From CAYLOP01 sp964385305 (GTDB lineage: Bacteria; Chloroflexota; Anaerolineae; Anaerolineales; E44-bin32), in the NCBI GenBank assembly GCA_964385305.1, contig CAYLOP010000066.1, positions 1 to 15,650 of the forward strand: a stretch of 15,650 nt of DNA, written 5' to 3'. The position numbers and the translations under genes were made by a program. The notes under the pieces were generated by a model. That model made no database searches and had not been told where the DNA came from. It was given only the letters and a program-made list of their open reading frames with translations. This document shows, one piece after another, positions 15,457-15,650 of the stretch (its first letter is position 1; each line of letters starts with the position of its first letter).

Positions 15457-15650
15457 ATGGATCTGGGTTTGAAAAACAAGGTCGCGCTTGTTGCTGCTGC
15501 TTCACGGGGTCTGGGAAAGGCGGCAGCACTCGCGTTAGCCCGCGAGGGGGCACACATCGCAATCTGCGCCCGGAGCGAGCTACTTCTCCCGACCGCTGAA
15601 GAGATCCGTGAGCAGACTGGCACTGACGTTTTAGCGGTACGGGCGGATCT
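15457..15650 (+). CDS. Short-chain dehydrogenase/reductase, N-terminal part (runs off the window)
   Basis: Only the first 64 codons are present. The protein begins MDLGLKNKVALVAAASRGLG, the first strand and nucleotide-binding loop of an SDR Rossmann fold, followed by AAALALAREGAHIAICAR, the usual helix and second strand that choose NAD or NADP. The loop reads AAASRGLG where the classical form is TGxxxGxG, so the first Gly is Ala. The Arg residues after the loop and second strand hint at NADP(H) use. Substrate and the catalytic Tyr-x-x-x-Lys cannot be judged because they lie outside the window. AAGGAGG 5-6 nt before ATG 15457 is a strong ribosome-binding site. Confidence 0.85.
   Translation, partial: MDLGLKNKVALVAAASRGLGKAAALALAREGAHIAICARSELLLPTAEEIREQTGTDVLAVRAD

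Overview
The window reads as ordinary bacterial chromosome, most likely Chloroflexota (Anaerolineae-like). This is inferred from several lipoproteins with long Thr/Pro linkers after the lipobox, a LysM plus M23 lipoprotein family typical of that phylum, a DHH-CBS-tRNA nucleotidyltransferase fusion, and a LipM-type octanoyltransferase. No rRNA, tRNA, CRISPR array, transposase or phage gene was found. Assignments come from reading motifs by eye, without a database search.

Left region (1-4960, minus strand): a strong hairpin terminator, then three tandem paralogous secreted lipoproteins, each with a lipobox, a LysM domain, a lytic-transglycosylase-like middle domain and a C-terminal M23 metallopeptidase. 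They are tightly packed (one junction is an ATGA overlap) and probably form an operon for cell-wall remodelling. A candidate promoter lies just upstream of the first gene transcribed.

Centre (4958-8460): an 876-residue DHH/DHHA1 + 2xCBS + class II nucleotidyltransferase fusion on the minus strand, a divergent 398-nt intergenic region, and a single plus-strand GNAT acetyltransferase.

Alpha-glucan region (8488-13972, minus strand): in transcription order, a GH31 alpha-glucosidase, a family-1 sugar-binding lipoprotein and a GH13 cyclomaltodextrinase/neopullulanase-like enzyme. Together they suggest uptake of a malto-oligosaccharide and its cytoplasmic hydrolysis. No permease or ATPase gene is present here.

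Right region (14142-15650, plus strand): a LipM-like octanoyltransferase, a DUF503 protein and the start of a short-chain dehydrogenase. The first two have -10-like hexamers only 7 and 6 nt before the ATG and no usable Shine-Dalgarno site, so they may be leaderless. Most other genes here have an AAGGAG-like site. The leaderless pair and the uneven active-site conservation across the three cell-wall lipoproteins are the observations most worth following up. I saw no clear evidence of a wholly new system.
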